From positions 92,398 to 156,397 of the forward strand of contig JANQQM010000033.1 of the NCBI GenBank assembly GCA_028289365.1: a stretch of 64,000 bases of DNA. The letters run 5' to 3'. The notes beneath the pieces are model-generated. The model was given only the letters and a program-made list of their open reading frames with translations. It did not search any database and was not told the origin of the DNA. Position 1 is the first letter of the stretch. The number at the start of each line of letters is the position of its first letter. The stretch is from Salaquimonas sp. GTDB taxonomy: Bacteria; Pseudomonadota; Alphaproteobacteria; Rhizobiales; Rhizobiaceae. This document shows, piece by piece, positions 1 to 8,767 of the stretch. A program made the position numbers and the translations under genes.

Positions 1-1
1 T

Positions 2-190
2 GGAGACTATTGGATTGCAGGTCATAAAGACCCGGCATTTGCGGAGCAGGAAAAAGCTGCCCACAAACACGAATTGCCGTCTGTATACGGAAAGCGTATC
101 GTTGAGGGATGGATGGAATATTTTCGCAATGGCCAAACTTATCGTGCCCACGGCATGGCGCGCGATGGATTACCTGTGGAAATGGTCTGA
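2..190 (+). CDS. C-terminal end of an unidentified protein (5' truncated by window edge)
   Basis: An open frame enters from the left edge and ends at a TGA at 188-190, giving the last 62 residues of a protein. The visible part is hydrophilic, starts GDYWIAGHKDPAF and ends GMARDGLPVEMV. There is no membrane segment or recognisable domain, and I do not recognise the family. An overlapping frame starting with an ATG at 15 also exists, but this one reads through the boundary and has ordinary codon use, so I prefer it. It is followed by about 107 AT-rich bases before the MarR gene. The function is unknown. Confidence 0.5.
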   Translation, partial: GDYWIAGHKDPAFAEQEKAAHKHELPSVYGKRIVEGWMEYFRNGQTYRAHGMARDGLPVEMV

Positions 191-297
191 TAAATTAACC
201 CACAATGAACAATATCAGTGATTATATCATCTTATAGTAGTATATATGCAATATTCAATTATATATAGAATAGAATAGCATGAGTAAGGAGAATGGA

Positions 298-891
298 ATG
301 GGGTATACGGACTTGAAAAGCCCAAATGTTCCCAGAGATTTGTTTTTGGGAAATGTTTTGGGAGCTTTTTCGAGAGCGTTGTGTGACAAGATGGACAGGG
401 CTGTATGCGCTGCGACCGGTCGCAACACCACTGCCTGTTATGCCATTGTACAAATTGGTTCGGAACCTGGTTCCTCGATCGAAGTCTTGCGGAGGATGCT
501 CGGATTAGAGCATTCTTCGGTTGTACGATTACTGGACCGGCTTGAGAGAGCGAATCTTGTAAACCGCATTCGCGGTACCGAATGTGACCAGCGGAAAGTT
601 TGCATCTTTCTTACAGATGATGGTGAGCGCGAGTTTACCAAAATCCTGGATGCGCGCCGTGAGGTCCTGGACCGAGCCATGGCGAGGCTCAATGATGCAG
701 ACAAGGAATTTCTCTTGTCCTTGATCCACAAATTGATGCCAGAGGTGGTCGATTGCGGAGATGACCAGCACATAGTTTGCAGGCTTTGCGACCTGGAAAA
801 ATGTCCCCAAGATCGGTGTCCGGTCAATCTGGCCTACCCCGATAACATGGACATCGTCGAGGTCCCCTTCAAACGCCGTGAGAATTTCTGA
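298..891 (+). CDS. MarR-family transcriptional regulator with cysteine-rich C-terminus
   Basis: The protein has about 197 residues. Its central winged helix-turn-helix shows the MarR pattern: a recognition-helix stretch around LGLEHSSVVRLLDRLERANLV and a wing containing DQRKVCIFLTDDG. After the dimerisation helices comes a tail with C-x2-C-x4-C-x4-C spacing (Cys161, 164, 169, 174), which could bind a metal or sense redox state. I chose the ATG at 298 because AAGGAG at 286-291 sits 6 bases upstream; an in-frame ATG at 280 would add six residues and has no such site. The upstream region is very AT-rich and suits autoregulation. The gene converges on a small unknown gene. Ligand and targets are unknown. 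Confidence 0.85.
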   Translation: MGYTDLKSPNVPRDLFLGNVLGAFSRALCDKMDRAVCAATGRNTTACYAIVQIGSEPGSSIEVLRRMLGLEHSSVVRLLDRLERANLVNRIRGTECDQRKVCIFLTDDGEREFTKILDARREVLDRAMARLNDADKEFLLSLIHKLMPEVVDCGDDQHIVCRLCDLEKCPQDRCPVNLAYPDNMDIVEVPFKRRENF

Positions 892-897
892 GCCAAA

Positions 898-1206
898 CTA
901 GTTATCGGACATCATTCGCACCTGATCGGTGTGCTTTCTGTCCAAGAGTTCCAGGCAGTTCATCACGAGATGATCGCGTTCGCAGATTTCGTAGATCATC
1001 TTTATTGCAAACAGCCGAATTTCTTCGCTGTCATCCTCGTTGTTCACCGGAAACGAGCAAATCCTGTCGAATAGTTTGCTGACGGAGCTATCTATCAGGG
1101 CAACTTCCGAGTCTTCCCCTCCCTCTTCGATTGTTTGACGTAGCTTCTTTCTGACAGTCTCGAACTCCCGTATCAACGCTTTCAGTTGTTTATTGTTATT
1201 TGCCAT
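898..1206 (-). CDS. small conserved-looking hypothetical protein, 102 aa
   Basis: The ORF encodes a 102-residue acidic, mostly helical protein with no signal peptide or membrane segment. A charged N-terminal stretch (residues 1-35, many Lys/Arg/Glu) could form a coiled coil, followed by a Cys-containing helical half. It converges on the MarR gene with only 6 bases between the stop codons. It is transcribed from the AT-rich gap at 1207-1429, which holds a perfect 15-base palindrome. I do not recognise the family. It could be a small regulator or a MarR-controlled effector, but nothing in the sequence shows which. Confidence 0.55.
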   Translation of the reverse strand: MANNNKQLKALIREFETVRKKLRQTIEEGGEDSEVALIDSSVSKLFDRICSFPVNNEDDSEEIRLFAIKMIYEICERDHLVMNCLELLDRKHTDQVRMMSDN

Positions 1207-1286
1207 CGTGATAAATCTCTAAAAGTATAATATCTAATGTAAAAGCTACGATATATTATGACAAGTTTGCAAGAATTTACTATTTG

Positions 1287-1301
1287 TATGTATAATACAT
1301 A
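1287..1301. promoter_or_regulatory. AT-rich perfect palindrome, possible operator
   Basis: TATGTAT-A-ATACATA is a perfect 15-base palindrome. It lies in the 223-base AT-rich gap upstream of the minus-strand small gene (start at 1206) and contains a TATAAT hexamer. Short AT-rich palindromes of this kind are typical MarR operators, and a MarR gene lies just beyond the small gene. Assignment to that regulator is inference. Confidence 0.3.
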
Positions 1302-1429
1302 GTATTACTTGATTGTTCTGAACTTTCTAACTCATAAATGATTGGCTATCTGCATTTAATTTGCAGCTATCAATTCAATGTCTGGGGTGAAGTTGCCTGG
1401 GATTTCAGAAAACCTGGCTTGGCGACAAG

Positions 1430-2149
1430 TTAAAAATCTCGAAAGCGTGCCGGGTTCAGGCTGGCCTGAAACCAGCAGACAAAATTGTAGATGGAATATA
1501 CAGGCAGATTGGTGGCGGTGCGGATATCAGCCGCATAGGGCGTCATATTCGTACATTCCAGCACGATCGCGCCGAGATCCGGATGGTCGTTCATCAATGA
1601 TGTTGCCGCATTCACATTGTCTTTTCTAGCCGTCTCGACGTCCATCCTGGTCTCATTGCCAAGGATTACCCGGGTAAATTCCTCTCCATGTTCGGTCGTC
1701 GCAATGGGGGTGCCTTTCGGAACGCCCGCCTTTTCGAGATGTTCCTCGCTAAGTGTAGAGGCTGATATCGTCAAGATACCCGTGCGTTTGCCGCTCGGAA
1801 GGATCCGGTTGACCAGGTCCACCTGCAATAGGGAGGACGTGATTACAGGAACTGGAACCGCAGCTGCAATCTCTTCCTGAAAAAGCGAGAGAAAACCGCA
1901 ATTCGTGGTAATTCCGTCGACACCGTCCGCGACGAGATCCTGCGCGCCTTCAATGAAATTCTCGAGCAGGCCCTCTGCATTCCGGCGGACGACGCGGTCG
2001 GGTGTGGCAGAACGTACAATCCGGTAATGCACAGGGAAGGGCCATGTAAGCGCATTGCCCATATCGCCCGGAATACGCGGAAATTTTGCGTCCAGCATGA
2101 GGATGCCGACCGATGCGCCATAGATTGATTTTCCGCCAATCGCTGTCAT
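1430..2149 (-). CDS. aspartate/glutamate racemase family protein
   Basis: The protein has 239 residues. Two cysteine motifs characteristic of the Asp/Glu/hydantoin racemase superfamily are present: TTNCGF near residue 83 and LECTNM near residue 199, each offering a cysteine for the two-base mechanism. Family members racemise or isomerise small acids (aspartate, glutamate, hydantoins, maleate), so the exact substrate is not readable. The ATG lies one base after the stop of the GntR gene, so the two form an operon. Being paired with the regulator and divergent from the TPP/enolase/FAD/TRAP block suggests it processes the same compound or an intermediate. Confidence 0.8.
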   Translation of the reverse strand: MTAIGGKSIYGASVGILMLDAKFPRIPGDMGNALTWPFPVHYRIVRSATPDRVVRRNAEGLLENFIEGAQDLVADGVDGITTNCGFLSLFQEEIAAAVPVPVITSSLLQVDLVNRILPSGKRTGILTISASTLSEEHLEKAGVPKGTPIATTEHGEEFTRVILGNETRMDVETARKDNVNAATSLMNDHPDLGAIVLECTNMTPYAADIRTATNLPVYSIYNFVCWFQASLNPARFRDF

Positions 2150-2150
2150 C

Positions 2151-2852
2151 TCAGTTTTCCTCTACGGCAAATTGACGATCAAAAAGTTCCTCGGTGCCGG
2201 GCATGTAAATATTGGAGTAGCTTTCCTTTACGGCCATGACGATCTGATCGAGGCGCTTTTCAATATGTGCCTGCATGACCTCTGCGGCGCGGTCAGAATC
2301 GCGATCCTCGATCGCTGCCATGATCTGCTTGTGTTCGTTCTTGGTTGCTTTTACCCGCGCAGACATGTCCACCCACCTGACAAAGCGTATTCGTTCGTTG
2401 ATCCGCGACAATTGCCTTTCAAGCTCCTTGTTGCCCGAAAGCCCTGCAATCTCCATGTGAAACGCTTCGTCAAAAGCGGTGACTTCGCGAACCGATTTGC
2501 CGATATAGGTCAAGCCATTTGCCTGGAGATTATTCCTCAGCGTCTCAATGCCCTCACTACTCGCGCGTTTGCATGCCAGCCGGACTGAAGCAACTTCGAT
2601 AATTTCCCGCAACTCGTAAAGTTCATGGATCGTTTCGGGATCAAGCGGCCTGCAGAAGAAGCCCTTGCCGGGATTAAAGTCGATCAACCGCTCGGCAACG
2701 AGCCTGTTCAGTGCTTCACGCAATGGTGTGCGGCTCGCGTCAAGATCCCGCGCCAGCGCTACCTCGTTGATGCGCTCGCCGGGACGGATCCGGAAATCCA
2801 CCGCCATATCCTTCAGCTTGTTGTAGAGTGCTTCTACGCGACCTTCACTCAT
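2151..2852 (-). CDS. GntR-family transcriptional regulator, FCD (FadR) type
   Basis: The protein has 233 residues. The N-terminal winged helix of the GntR type (around RIRPGERINEVALARDL followed by SRTPLREALNRL) is joined to an all-helical FCD ligand domain, which commonly binds carboxylic acids through metal-ligating His/Asp residues. The ATG at 2852 is preceded by GAGG at good spacing; an upstream in-frame TTG at 2870 is less likely. It is divergent from the TPP-enzyme operon across about 134 bases that hold a promoter and a CTGTATACAG palindrome, the expected layout for a local repressor whose inducer is the substrate of the pathway. Target and ligand are inferred from context. Confidence 0.88.
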   Translation of the reverse strand: MSEGRVEALYNKLKDMAVDFRIRPGERINEVALARDLDASRTPLREALNRLVAERLIDFNPGKGFFCRPLDPETIHELYELREIIEVASVRLACKRASSEGIETLRNNLQANGLTYIGKSVREVTAFDEAFHMEIAGLSGNKELERQLSRINERIRFVRWVDMSARVKATKNEHKQIMAAIEDRDSDRAAEVMQAHIEKRLDQIVMAVKESYSNIYMPGTEELFDRQFAVEEN

Positions 2853-2882
2853 TTGTGCCTCGAGGTTCAATCAGATTTACAG

Positions 2883-2911
2883 TTGACACACGATGGTACA
2901 GTTTGCAAGAT
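2883..2911 (+). promoter_or_regulatory. candidate sigma-70 promoter of the catabolic operon
   Basis: A perfect -35 hexamer TTGACA at 2883-2888 is followed after 17 bases by CAAGAT at 2906-2911, a weak -10. The promoter reads rightward into the TPP-enzyme gene starting at 2987. The weak -10 and the palindrome immediately downstream fit a regulated promoter. Confidence 0.45.
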
Positions 2912-2917
2912 ACAGAA

Positions 2918-2927
2918 CTGTATACAG
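2918..2927. promoter_or_regulatory. CTGTATACAG palindrome, candidate GntR/FCD operator
   Basis: A perfect 10-base palindrome, CTGTATACAG, lies just downstream of the candidate -10, about where transcription would start. Related half-sites (TACAG) recur at 2897-2901 and 2911-2915. FadR/FCD-type GntR regulators typically bind short palindromes of the TNGTNNNACNA class, and this one contains GTATAC. Binding by the divergent GntR protein at 2151-2852 is inferred. Confidence 0.45.
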
Positions 2928-2986
2928 GCCTGCGCTCAGAAAAAATTGATTGTGCAGGCCTCTCAAGTTTCGGGATTGGAAAATTC

Positions 2987-4687
2987 ATGGCGGCTGAACG
3001 ATCGAACCAGATGACGGGGGGCGAGGCGCTGGTTCGAATGTTGGAGGCCCATGGCGTTACGCATATGTTCGGGCTCTGCGGTGATACCACCTTGCCGTTT
3101 TATGATGCCCTGGCAAGGCTGGATCATGATATCACGCATTTGCTGACACGTGATGAACGCCATGCTGGTTACATGGCCGACGGTTATGCAAGAGTGACCG
3201 GAAAACCCGGTGTGTGTGAGGGACCATCCGGTGGCGGAGCGACCTACATTTTGCCGGGTGTTGTCGAGGCGAATGAGAGTTCCATCCCCATCCTTGCGAT
3301 AACCTCCGATATCGCGACCACGTCGCGCGGACGGTTTGCGTTGACCGAACTGGATCAGACCGCATTGTTTCGACCGCTAACCAAGTGGAATGCTTCGCTT
3401 GATGATGCCGGGCGACTGCCGGCCATGGTTCGTAGCGCCTTTCGGGCAATGACAACCGGAAGGCCGGGTTCTGCGCATCTTGCATTGCCCTTTGACACCC
3501 AAAAGGCCCCGGTGGATCAGGCGGAAATCTGGGCGGATGATCGGCATCGCTATTTTCCATCTGAACGGACCGCGCCGGATCCAGAGGCGATTGCCGAGGC
3601 GGCAAATCTTCTTGCAAATGCCAAGTCAGCCGTTGCAATTTGTGGCGGCGGACCGGTTATTGCCGGAGCATTTGAGGTGTTGAAACAACTTGCCGATCTG
3701 CTGGACATGCCGGTGGCCACCACTGTTTCCGGACAGGGGATCATTGCGGAAACCGATGAACTTTCCCTGGGCGTAACCGGCTCAAATGGGGGTAGTCCGG
3801 CGACGCGTGCGGTGGTCGATGGTGCGGATGTCGTGGTCTTTATCGGTTGCCGCGCCGGCTCGGTGACGACGGAACGCTGGAGTTCTCCTGCGAAAGACGC
3901 CACGATCATCCATATCGACTGCGATCCTCAAGTAATTGGTGCCAATTATTCGACAGCCGTAGCCATCTGTTCAGATGCAAAGCTTGCACTGGCCGCACTG
4001 GTTCAAGAAGTGCAGAAGAAATCCGGATTATCCGGCCAGGATGGCAAGTCCCGAGCGAAAGCTGCATGGGCAGATAAACTATCGGATTTCGAGCAGCTCG
4101 CGATTTCCGACGAGACGCCAATCCGGCCGGAGCGCGTGATCGCCGCATTATCAAGACAACTCGATGATGATGCGATCATTGTCGCTGATCCGGGCACACC
4201 GTGTCCCTATTTTTCTGCGCATTACCGGTGGCGTGTAGCAGGGAGAAATTTTATCACAAATCGTGCCCATGGTGCCTTGGGCTATGCCTTGGCGGCGTCC
4301 ATGGGTGCCCATACAGGCCGGTCGAATGTAAAAACCGTCGCTGTCATGGGTGACGGGTCCTTTGGCTTTTGCTGCGGTGAGTTTGAAACCATGATCCGGT
4401 ATCGCATGCCGATCATGAGTGTTGTCTTCTCAAATGCCACTTATGGCTGGATCAAGGCTGGCCAGAATTCAGGATTTGGAAAACGATTCTACAATGTGGA
4501 TTTTGACCGGACCGACCATGCGGCCGTGGCCAGTGCGTTCGGTGTAAAATCCTGGCGGGTCGAGAATCCTGACGATCTGGACCGGGTTTTCAAGGAGGCC
4601 CTGGCGCATGATGGCCCGACACTGGTGGATGTGATCTCGCAGCCATTGCATGAGGCAGCCGCGCCAGTGTCGGAATGGGTTGCATAA
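2987..4687 (+). CDS. thiamine pyrophosphate-dependent enzyme, acetolactate synthase/decarboxylase type
   Basis: The protein has about 566 residues in the usual three-domain order: Pyr domain (from [16 protein letters not shown]), central nucleotide-like domain, and PP domain. The catalytic glutamate is visible in [19 protein letters not shown]. The cofactor motif begins GDGSFGF and closes about 28 residues later at the Asn of SNATYGW. Family members decarboxylate or ligate 2-oxo acids. The N-terminal wording is closest to the AruI/acetolactate-synthase-like group, but the substrate cannot be read. The ATG at 2987 is the first plausible start; one at 3011 is possible and neither has a strong ribosome site. 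It heads the operon, ending two bases before the enolase-superfamily gene. Confidence 0.85.
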   Translation: MAAERSNQMTGGEALVRMLEAHGVTHMFGLCGDTTLPFYDALARLDHDITHLLTRDERHAGYMADGYARVTGKPGVCEGPSGGGATYILPGVVEANESSIPILAITSDIATTSRGRFALTELDQTALFRPLTKWNASLDDAGRLPAMVRSAFRAMTTGRPGSAHLALPFDTQKAPVDQAEIWADDRHRYFPSERTAPDPEAIAEAANLLANAKSAVAICGGGPVIAGAFEVLKQLADLLDMPVATTVSGQGIIAETDELSLGVTGSNGGSPATRAVVDGADVVVFIGCRAGSVTTERWSSPAKDATIIHIDCDPQVIGANYSTAVAICSDAKLALAALVQEVQKKSGLSGQDGKSRAKAAWADKLSDFEQLAISDETPIRPERVIAALSRQLDDDAIIVADPGTPCPYFSAHYRWRVAGRNFITNRAHGALGYALAASMGAHTGRSNVKTVAVMGDGSFGFCCGEFETMIRYRMPIMSVVFSNATYGWIKAGQNSGFGKRFYNVDFDRTDHAAVASAFGVKSWRVENPDDLDRVFKEALAHDGPTLVDVISQPLHEAAAPVSEWVA

Positions 4688-4689
4688 GA

Positions 4690-5835
4690 ATGGTTGAGGC
4701 GTTTCCAGATATCGAGATTTGCGGATTTGATGTCTGGCATTGCGCAGTGCCGGTCAGCAGTCGGCGTGATCATGGCATAGGTGTGGTGACCGGTACAGTG
4801 GAGGTCATCGTTCTACGGTTGACCGCTGAAGATGGCACTGTGGGTTTCGGCGAAGCCTCGCCCTGGACGGTGTTCACCGGAACTCCGGAAGCAAGTTTTG
4901 CGGCGCTTGACCGTTATATCCGCCCGTTGGTCGTCGGACAAAATCTTGATCAATATTTTTCGATAATAGAACAGGCGCGAAAAGCCGTTGTTCACTGTAC
5001 CGAAGCCAAGGCGGCACTCGATGCTGCATTACTGGACCTGGCCGGCAGGCTTCTGGAAATACCTGTTTGGGAATTACTGGGCGGCAAATGCCGAGATACG
5101 ATCCCGCTTTCCTGCTCGATAGCCGACCCGGATTTTGAGACAGACAAGAAATTACTGCAGCGTCTGGTAGATGACGGTGTCGGGATCATCAAGTTGAAGA
5201 CCGGATTCAAAGATCATGATTTTGACGTGAGCCGACTGGAATACATAAGGAGTAATCATCCTGAACTGGCGATCCGGGTAGACTATAACCAGGGTCTCGA
5301 TCGTGATCAGGCGCTGCAACAGGTTCCCGATATTGCGCAGTTCAAGCCTGATTTTATCGAACAGCCCGTTCGCGCGAATGATTTTCATACCATGGCCGAA
5401 TTGCGCGACATGCTTGATGTGCCATTGCTGGCCGATGAGAGTGTGTTTGACTTTGACGATCTGGAGCGCGCGATTGATGAAGCAATCTGCGATGGCGTCT
5501 CGATAAAGATCATGAAAACCGGCGGCCTTGGCCGGGGGCAGCAAGTTGCGCGGCGAGCTGCAGAAGCCGGTCTTACCGCCTATGGCGGTGACATGTTTGA
5601 AACCGGTCTTGCGCATCTGGCAGGCGTCCACATGATTGCCGCGACCGAGGAGATCGGTTTGGGATGCGAATTCTACCAGGCTCGTTATTTTCTGATTGAA
5701 GATTTGCTTGCGGAACCATTCCCGATCGAGCAGGGGAAGGTACTGGTGCCGGACGGGCCGGGGCTGGGAATATTGCCGGATATGGGGCAGGTTCTGAAGT
5801 TTGCGATGTATGGGTCTCAGGAGCGTGCTGCGTGA
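4690..5835 (+). CDS. enolase-superfamily enzyme, mandelate racemase/muconate-lactonizing type
   Basis: The protein has 381 residues: an N-terminal capping domain, then a TIM barrel. The MLE-subgroup catalytic pattern is visible: KxK in IIKLKTG, the three metal ligands in RVDYNQ, IEQPV and ADESV, and the opposite lysine in IKIMKTGG. Such enzymes abstract a proton alpha to a carboxylate, giving racemases, epimerases, dehydratases or cycloisomerases. The start at 4690 follows the TPP-gene stop; an earlier in-frame ATG at 4675 would overlap it. The 3' end overlaps the next gene by four bases. Its place between a TPP enzyme and a D-amino-acid-oxidase-like gene suggests stereochemical processing of the same acid. 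Confidence 0.85.
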   Translation: MVEAFPDIEICGFDVWHCAVPVSSRRDHGIGVVTGTVEVIVLRLTAEDGTVGFGEASPWTVFTGTPEASFAALDRYIRPLVVGQNLDQYFSIIEQARKAVVHCTEAKAALDAALLDLAGRLLEIPVWELLGGKCRDTIPLSCSIADPDFETDKKLLQRLVDDGVGIIKLKTGFKDHDFDVSRLEYIRSNHPELAIRVDYNQGLDRDQALQQVPDIAQFKPDFIEQPVRANDFHTMAELRDMLDVPLLADESVFDFDDLERAIDEAICDGVSIKIMKTGGLGRGQQVARRAAEAGLTAYGGDMFETGLAHLAGVHMIAATEEIGLGCEFYQARYFLIEDLLAEPFPIEQGKVLVPDGPGLGILPDMGQVLKFAMYGSQERAA

Positions 5836-7082
5836 GTAAGGGCAAACAGAAAGTTGCGATCATTGGCGCCGGCATTGTTGGCGTTTCGACCGCAATCTGG
5901 CTGCAGCGCGATGGGCATGACGTTATCCTGATCGACAAATCCGGGCCGGGCGAGGGAACAAGCTATGGCAATGGCGGGATTCTGGCTTCGTGTTCGCTTA
6001 TTCCGATACCGGTGCCGGGCCTTATTACAAAGGCGCCTCGGATGCTGTTTGATCCAAACCAGCCTCTCTTTTTGAAATGGGGCTACCTGCCACGGCTAAT
6101 GCCTTGGCTTTTAAAATATCTCGGTCATGCCAATGCATCCTCGGTAAAGCGCAGGGCAGAAGCACTTTTCCCGATCATCGGTGACAGCCTTGCTGACCAT
6201 GAAGCGCTGTCGAAGGGAACCGACGCTGAAAAGTGGCTGGTGCCATCCGACTATCTCTATGTTTATGACGACCGGAAACACTATGAGAGTGATGGATTTG
6301 GCTGGTCAGTGCGGGAATCTCACGGCTTTAAACTAGATATTCTGGAGGGTCAGGAGTTTCATGACTATGACCCGGCTTTCAGCCCGGATCTTGGTTGTGC
6401 CGTACGACTCAAGAACCATGGCTATCTGACAGATCCCGGCCGGTACATAAAAGATCTGGCGAAACATTTTGAATCAAACGGTGGTCGTATCGTAACCGGC
6501 GAAGTCGATGACATTGTGCGTGAAAACGGGAAGGTGACCGGGGTCAGAATTGCAGGCGAGACCATTGAATGCGGCTCTGCCATCCTCACAGCCGGTATCT
6601 GGTCAAGCGCCCTTGCCAAAAAGCTTGGGCTTCATGTGCCGATGGAAACCGAGCGTGGTTATCACGTCGAATTCTGGGAACCCAGCATCATGCCCCGTTC
6701 TCCGGCGATGGTAGCTTCAGGAAAATTTGTCATGACGCCGATGGATGGTCGCCTGAGATTGGCTGGTGTTGTCGAGTTTGGCGGGTTGGAAGCGCCGCCT
6801 TCTGATGCGCCCGTCGCGCTATTGAAGAAAAATGTAGAGACGGCAATTCCAGGCATATCTTGGAAGAATACGACAGAATGGATGGGACATCGCCCTTCAA
6901 TCGTGGATTCAATTCCGGTGATTGGGGAGGTCCCTTCGGTTAAAGGGGCTTATGTCGGTTTTGGTCACGATCATATTGGATTGACCGGCGGACCAAAAAC
7001 CGGAAGAATTTTATCACAGCTTGTCTCGGGCAAACGCCCGAACTTGGACCTTGCGTTTTATTCGCCTTCGCGGTTTCAATAA
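5832..7082 (+). CDS. FAD-dependent oxidoreductase, D-amino acid dehydrogenase (DadA)-like
   Basis: The protein has 416 residues. An N-terminal Rossmann motif, [10 protein letters not shown], is followed by the acidic end of strand 2 (LIDK) and a typical DAO-family second FAD contact near the C-terminus ([13 protein letters not shown]). DadA relatives oxidise D-amino acids or other amines to 2-oxo acids and pass electrons to the respiratory chain. The GTG start at 5832 overlaps the preceding TGA (GTGA), so translation is coupled. A 2-oxo acid product would be a natural substrate for the TPP enzyme of the same operon. The actual amine or hydroxy acid is unknown. Confidence 0.85.
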   Translation: MSKGKQKVAIIGAGIVGVSTAIWLQRDGHDVILIDKSGPGEGTSYGNGGILASCSLIPIPVPGLITKAPRMLFDPNQPLFLKWGYLPRLMPWLLKYLGHANASSVKRRAEALFPIIGDSLADHEALSKGTDAEKWLVPSDYLYVYDDRKHYESDGFGWSVRESHGFKLDILEGQEFHDYDPAFSPDLGCAVRLKNHGYLTDPGRYIKDLAKHFESNGGRIVTGEVDDIVRENGKVTGVRIAGETIECGSAILTAGIWSSALAKKLGLHVPMETERGYHVEFWEPSIMPRSPAMVASGKFVMTPMDGRLRLAGVVEFGGLEAPPSDAPVALLKKNVETAIPGISWKNTTEWMGHRPSIVDSIPVIGEVPSVKGAYVGFGHDHIGLTGGPKTGRILSQLVSGKRPNLDLAFYSPSRFQ

Positions 7083-7123
7083 AATGTGGGGAAGGGGAAG
7101 TTACATAACAGGGAGAGTAAAAA

Positions 7124-8101
7124 ATGAAAATAATGAAAACACTGGTGGCAGCGACCGCCCTTGCAGCTCTTGGAACGAGCAGTGCATTGGCGGAGAAGTG
7201 GGATATGCCGATGGCCTATTCGGCATCGAACTTCCATTCCGCGACAGGCGCTGAATTTGCCAAATGCGTAACGACCGGTACCGGTGGCGAAATAGAAATC
7301 GTGACCCATCCCTCCGGATCACTGTTTAAAGGTGCAGACATCAAGCGCGCGATCCAGACCGGACAAGCGCCGATCGGAGAGCGCCTGCTCAGTGGACACC
7401 AGAATGAAGACGCGATCTTTGGTGTTGATTCCGTACCGTTCCTGGCGACCTCCTTTGACGATGCGGCAATGCTCTGGGAAGCGGCAAAGCCGACAATGAC
7501 GGAAGTACTGGCGGATCAAAATCTGACATTGCTTTATTCAGTGCCGTGGCCACCACAGGGTTTGTATTTCAAGAACGAAGTCAATTCAGTAGCCGACATG
7601 AAAGGCATCAAATTCCGGTCCTACAACAATGCCACGGCGCGTCTTGCCGAGTTGACCGGCATGCTGCCTGTGACCATTGAGGCAGCAGAGATCAGTCAGG
7701 CCTTTGCAACCGGTGTTGCCGATTCCATGGTTTCTTCAGGATCGACCGGATATGACCGGAAGGTCTGGGAAAGCCTGAACTATTTCTACGAAGTCGATGC
7801 CTGGCTTCCGCGCAATTATGTCCTGATCAATAGTGATGTGTGGAACGGTGTCTCTGATGCAAACAAGAATGTCATCAAAGGATGTGCGGAACTGGCCGAA
7901 TATGCTGGGACATGGCGCGCCAAGGAATATACCGGCTTTACGCTTCAGGGTTTGCGCGACGGTGGCATGACCGTCGGACCGGCGAGCGAGACCATGAAAA
8001 ACGAGCTGAAGGAAATCGGCGAGACGATGACAGCCGAGTGGCTTGAAGCGGCCGGCGACAAGGGCAAGGCCATTGTCGATAAGTTCAACTCGATGAAATA
8101 G
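7124..8101 (+). CDS. dctP: TRAP transporter substrate-binding protein, DctP family
   Basis: The protein has 325 residues. The signal peptide runs from MKIMKTLVAATALAAL to a cleavage site after SALA. The mature protein has DctP features: GADIKRAIQTGQAPIGE in the first lobe and KGIKFRSYNNATARLAE, the region with the arginine that binds the substrate carboxylate in this family. A purine-rich ribosome site precedes the start. It acts in the periplasm, delivering substrate to the DctQM membrane part. It is followed by a strong hairpin and then dctQ and dctM. Substrate specificity cannot be assigned; an organic acid or zwitterion with a carboxylate is expected. Confidence 0.9.
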   Translation: MKIMKTLVAATALAALGTSSALAEKWDMPMAYSASNFHSATGAEFAKCVTTGTGGEIEIVTHPSGSLFKGADIKRAIQTGQAPIGERLLSGHQNEDAIFGVDSVPFLATSFDDAAMLWEAAKPTMTEVLADQNLTLLYSVPWPPQGLYFKNEVNSVADMKGIKFRSYNNATARLAELTGMLPVTIEAAEISQAFATGVADSMVSSGSTGYDRKVWESLNYFYEVDAWLPRNYVLINSDVWNGVSDANKNVIKGCAELAEYAGTWRAKEYTGFTLQGLRDGGMTVGPASETMKNELKEIGETMTAEWLEAAGDKGKAIVDKFNSMK

Positions 8102-8108
8102 GAACTAC

Positions 8109-8137
8109 TTGCGGGCGGTCGACAAGATCGCCCGCAA
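8109..8137 (+). other. stem-loop between dctP and dctQ
   Basis: A perfect 9-bp inverted repeat, TTGCGGGCG (8109-8117) and CGCCCGCAA (8129-8137), has an 11-base loop and begins 8 bases after the dctP stop. No T-run follows. In binding-protein transporter operons such hairpins often protect the upstream mRNA and raise the binding protein above the membrane subunits; that role is inferred here. Confidence 0.6.
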
Positions 8138-8236
8138 CATGACTGGCGGCTGGGACAGGGGACGGCGGCTGATTTCGGATATTGCACGGCGATTGAATGG
8201 AGGGGTCTGTTCAAGACTTGTCGTGCCAGGGAGGCA

Positions 8237-8764
8237 ATGATGAATTCACTACGCCGCGGTCTTGATGCTCTATACCTTTCGTCCGGTGTCCTGGCAGCAC
8301 TTTGCCTGATTGCGATTCTGGTGTTGATCGTCGTTCAGATGGTTGCCCGTTGGACGGGAGAGGTCTTCCCCGGGGCACCTGATTATGCCGGTTATGCCAT
8401 GGCAGCAGCCAGTTTTCTGGCATTTGCAAATGCGCTTAATCGCGGGTCCCACATTCGGGTTTCGATTTTGGTAAATGCTGTTGGGCCGGGCATGCGAAGG
8501 TTGATCAACATCTGGTGCTTTGCCATCGGTTCGGCGATCATGTGGTATTTTGTCTACTATGCCGGGCGCTTCGTCTATTGGTCGTGGAAATTCAATGACA
8601 TAAGCCAGGGCCAGGACAAGACAGCTTTATGGATACCGCAATCGGTCATGCTGATCGGTGCGATCATTATGGCAATTGCTCTCACCGATCATCTCATTCA
8701 CCTGCTTCTGAGTGGTGATCACCGGATCAAGCGCGACATCGTCGATCAGAGCTTCGGAGAATAG
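8237..8764 (+). CDS. dctQ: TRAP transporter small permease, DctQ family
   Basis: The protein has 175 residues with four hydrophobic segments, the DctQ layout. The first begins near residue 15 (GVLAALCLIAILVLIVV) and the family-typical RGSHIRV follows the second. GGGAGG at about 8227 gives a good ribosome site; a second ATG follows immediately (8240). DctQ is the small membrane subunit that pairs with DctM at the inner membrane. The dctM start follows the stop by three bases, so the two are cotranslated. Confidence 0.88.
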   Translation: MMNSLRRGLDALYLSSGVLAALCLIAILVLIVVQMVARWTGEVFPGAPDYAGYAMAAASFLAFANALNRGSHIRVSILVNAVGPGMRRLINIWCFAIGSAIMWYFVYYAGRFVYWSWKFNDISQGQDKTALWIPQSVMLIGAIIMAIALTDHLIHLLLSGDHRIKRDIVDQSFGE

Positions 8765-8767
8765 GCC

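Noticed and set aside
2828..2986. N-terminal extension of the TPP enzyme from an upstream start
   Set aside because: It would run through the promoter and palindrome and lacks family resemblance; the family N-terminus begins at the [11 protein letters not shown] block.
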